Source of the DNA: Rana temporaria
Taxonomy: Eukaryota; Chordata; Amphibia; Anura; Ranidae
Assembly (NCBI RefSeq): GCF_905171775.1
Contig: NC_053496.1
Span: 180,949,759-181,013,758, forward strand
Reading direction: 5' to 3'
Length of the DNA: 64,000 nucleotides
Numbering within the stretch: position 1 is the first letter of the stretch; the number at the start of each line of letters is the position of its first letter. Position numbers and translations under genes: made by a program. A model generated the notes under the pieces. It searched no databases and was not told where the DNA came from. It was given only the letters and a program-made list of their open reading frames with translations. Shown one piece after another: positions 62,660 through 64,000 of the stretch.

Positions 62660-64000
62660 CACAGTGGGGAATATTATCATTTGATCCCCTGCCGATTTTG
62701 TAAGTTTACCACTTGCAAAGAAATGAAGTCTGTAATTAATATGATAGAGACAGAATATCTACCAAAAAATCCAGAAAAAACACGATACAAATGTTATAAA
62801 TGGAGTTGCAGTTCAGTGAGTAAAATAAGTATTTGATCCCCAAGCAAAACATGACTTAGTAGTTGGTGGAGAAACCCTTGTTGGGAAGCACAGAGGTCAG
62901 ACGTTTCTTAAAGGTGGCGACTAGGGATGAGCTCTGGTGTGTTTTCGCACACTCCACGTGCAGAACCCGCCAGAAAGTCGGCACGGAGACATTTTCCCGA
63001 TGCGCAGCTGCAGAGTTCGGGAAATGTCTCACTGCCTGTGATTAGCGCAGCGCAGTGCAGACTTCCTAGCAGGCTCTGCATGTGGAGTGTGTGCGAACAT
63101 GCCCGGAGCTCATCCCTATTGGTGACCAGGTTTGCACACATCTCAGGAGGGATTTTGGTCCACTCTTCTTTACAGATCTTCTCTAAATCCTTAAGGTTTC
63201 TTGGCAACTCGAAGTTTCAGCTCCTTCCATAAATTTTCTATAGGATTACGGTCTGGAGACTGGCTAGGCCTTCTACAATGTTCTGGCTGAGGGTTCTCCT
63301 CCAAGATTTTACAATACCAGGTTTGCACACATCTCAAGGGATTTTGGTCCTCTCTTCTTTACAGATCTTCTCTAAATCCTTAAGGTTTCTTGGCAACTCG
63401 AAGTTTCAGCTCCCTACATACATTTTCGATAGGATTAAGGTCTGGAGACTGGCTAGGCCACTCCATGACCTTTGTTGCCTTGGCGGTATGTTTTGGGTCA
63501 TTGTCATGCTGGAAGACCCATCCACAATGTTCTGGCTGAGGGAAGAAGGTTCTCATCCAAGACTTTACAATACATGGCCCCATCCATTGGCCCCTCAATA
63601 CGGCAAAGTCGGTCTGTACCTTTATCAGAGAAACAGCCCCAAAGCTTCATGTTTCAGTTCTGGGCTGATCCCTCACGTTTCTCATAATCATCCTCACCCC
63701 ATGAAGCAAAATGTTGCATGGAGCCTCAGCCCGTGGGCGATTGATGGCCATTTTGTATTTCTTCCATTTTCGAATAATCCTCCAACAGTTTTCTTCTCAC
63801 CAAGCTTCTTGCTGATGGTCTGGTAACCCATTCCAGCCTTGTGCAGGTCTACAATCTTGTCCCTGACGTCCTTTGACAGCTCTTTGGTCTTGCCCATGAT
63901 GGTTGGTGAGGTTTGAGGGCCGGCCATCGTATTGCACGACAGTCACTTTCCACTCACTCTCCCATCTTCCTTCTCCCCCACTTTCTTTTTTATTCCCCCC
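62660..64000 (-). mobile_element. Tc1-type transposon, truncated by the window edge
   Basis: The 3' end CACAGTGGGGAATATTATC follows TA (62658-62659). The minus strand has a transposase N-terminus starting MGKTKELSKDVRDKIVDLHK (about 63898) and a catalytic segment (63598-63380) with FQHDNDPKHTAKATK and EWPSQSPDLNPIENV. A further segment at 63207 has PRNLKDLEKICKEEW and PPEMCANLV. Frames are broken, and a piece between KATKV and MEWPSQ is missing. A stretch of about 150 bp (63129-63275) is duplicated at 63319-63465. It is inactive. Confidence 0.85.
62924..63116. mobile_element. Palindromic TA-type MITE nested in the Tc1 element (193 bp)
   Basis: TA at 62922-62923 and 63117-63118. Ends GGGATGAGCTC and GAGCTCATCCC, with longer imperfect pairing (CACACTCCACGTGCAGA / TCTGCATGTGGAGTGTG). 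It splits the C-terminal transposase sequence. Confidence 0.82.

Overview
The window looks like a vertebrate nuclear genome, most likely an anuran amphibian and probably a true frog (Ranidae). This is inferred from gene families, not from a search. It holds six C2H2 zinc-finger loci, all on the minus strand and head to tail. Their upstream exons are of the type I associate with frog KRAB zinc-finger genes: a KRAB-A-like exon (SMEEWEYLEGHKDLYKDVMMEN), acidic VKEE/IKEE exons, and a box with NPPERCPRPLYSRD and HTIPHHHQ. Introns carry vertebrate GT-AG sites. The rest is minisatellites and DNA transposon derivatives.

Layout. 1-1975 is a 34-bp minisatellite. ZNF1 (terminal exon 8202-6293, 18 fingers) has 5' exons at 10270-11105 but no visible start exon. 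A diverged array (12484-13645) opens a second copy of the same unit. Its gene, ZNF2 (19490-17173), is broken by a transposon and a 1-bp deletion. ZNF3 (exons between 24602 and 20191) is complete and in frame in 8 coding exons, giving about 862 aa with 19 fingers. ZNF4 (exons between about 34046 and 29663) is its exon-by-exon paralog, with a lost start, a collapsed KRAB exon and decayed last fingers. 35560-39434 is a complete Harbinger transposon with transposase and Myb-like genes both open; it sits in a duplicated zinc-finger 5' unit. ZNF5 (50757-46841) is in frame in 7 exons, about 667 aa, with two KRAB-like boxes. ZNF6 (61418-60424, 9 fingers) has no recognisable upstream exons here. A truncated Tc1-type element closes the window.

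How it works together. The coding exons are interchangeable by phase. KRAB, acidic and hybrid exons run phase 0 to 1. The 98-bp box exon runs 1 to 0, and fused acidic+box exons run 0 to 0. The finger exon accepts phase 1. Whole cassettes can therefore be gained, fused or lost without breaking the frame, and the loci show all three. By analogy with KRAB-ZNF genes, the products are probably nuclear DNA-binding repressors, often aimed at transposons.

Between the genes I find solo LTRs and MITEs of the TA (mariner-type), TTAA (piggyBac-type), 3-bp (Harbinger-type) and 8-bp (hAT-type) target-site classes. Several have an unoccupied counterpart in a paralogous copy within this window, which makes their boundaries and relative ages readable. 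Exon coordinates come from reading splice sites by eye; no alignment or expression data were available.
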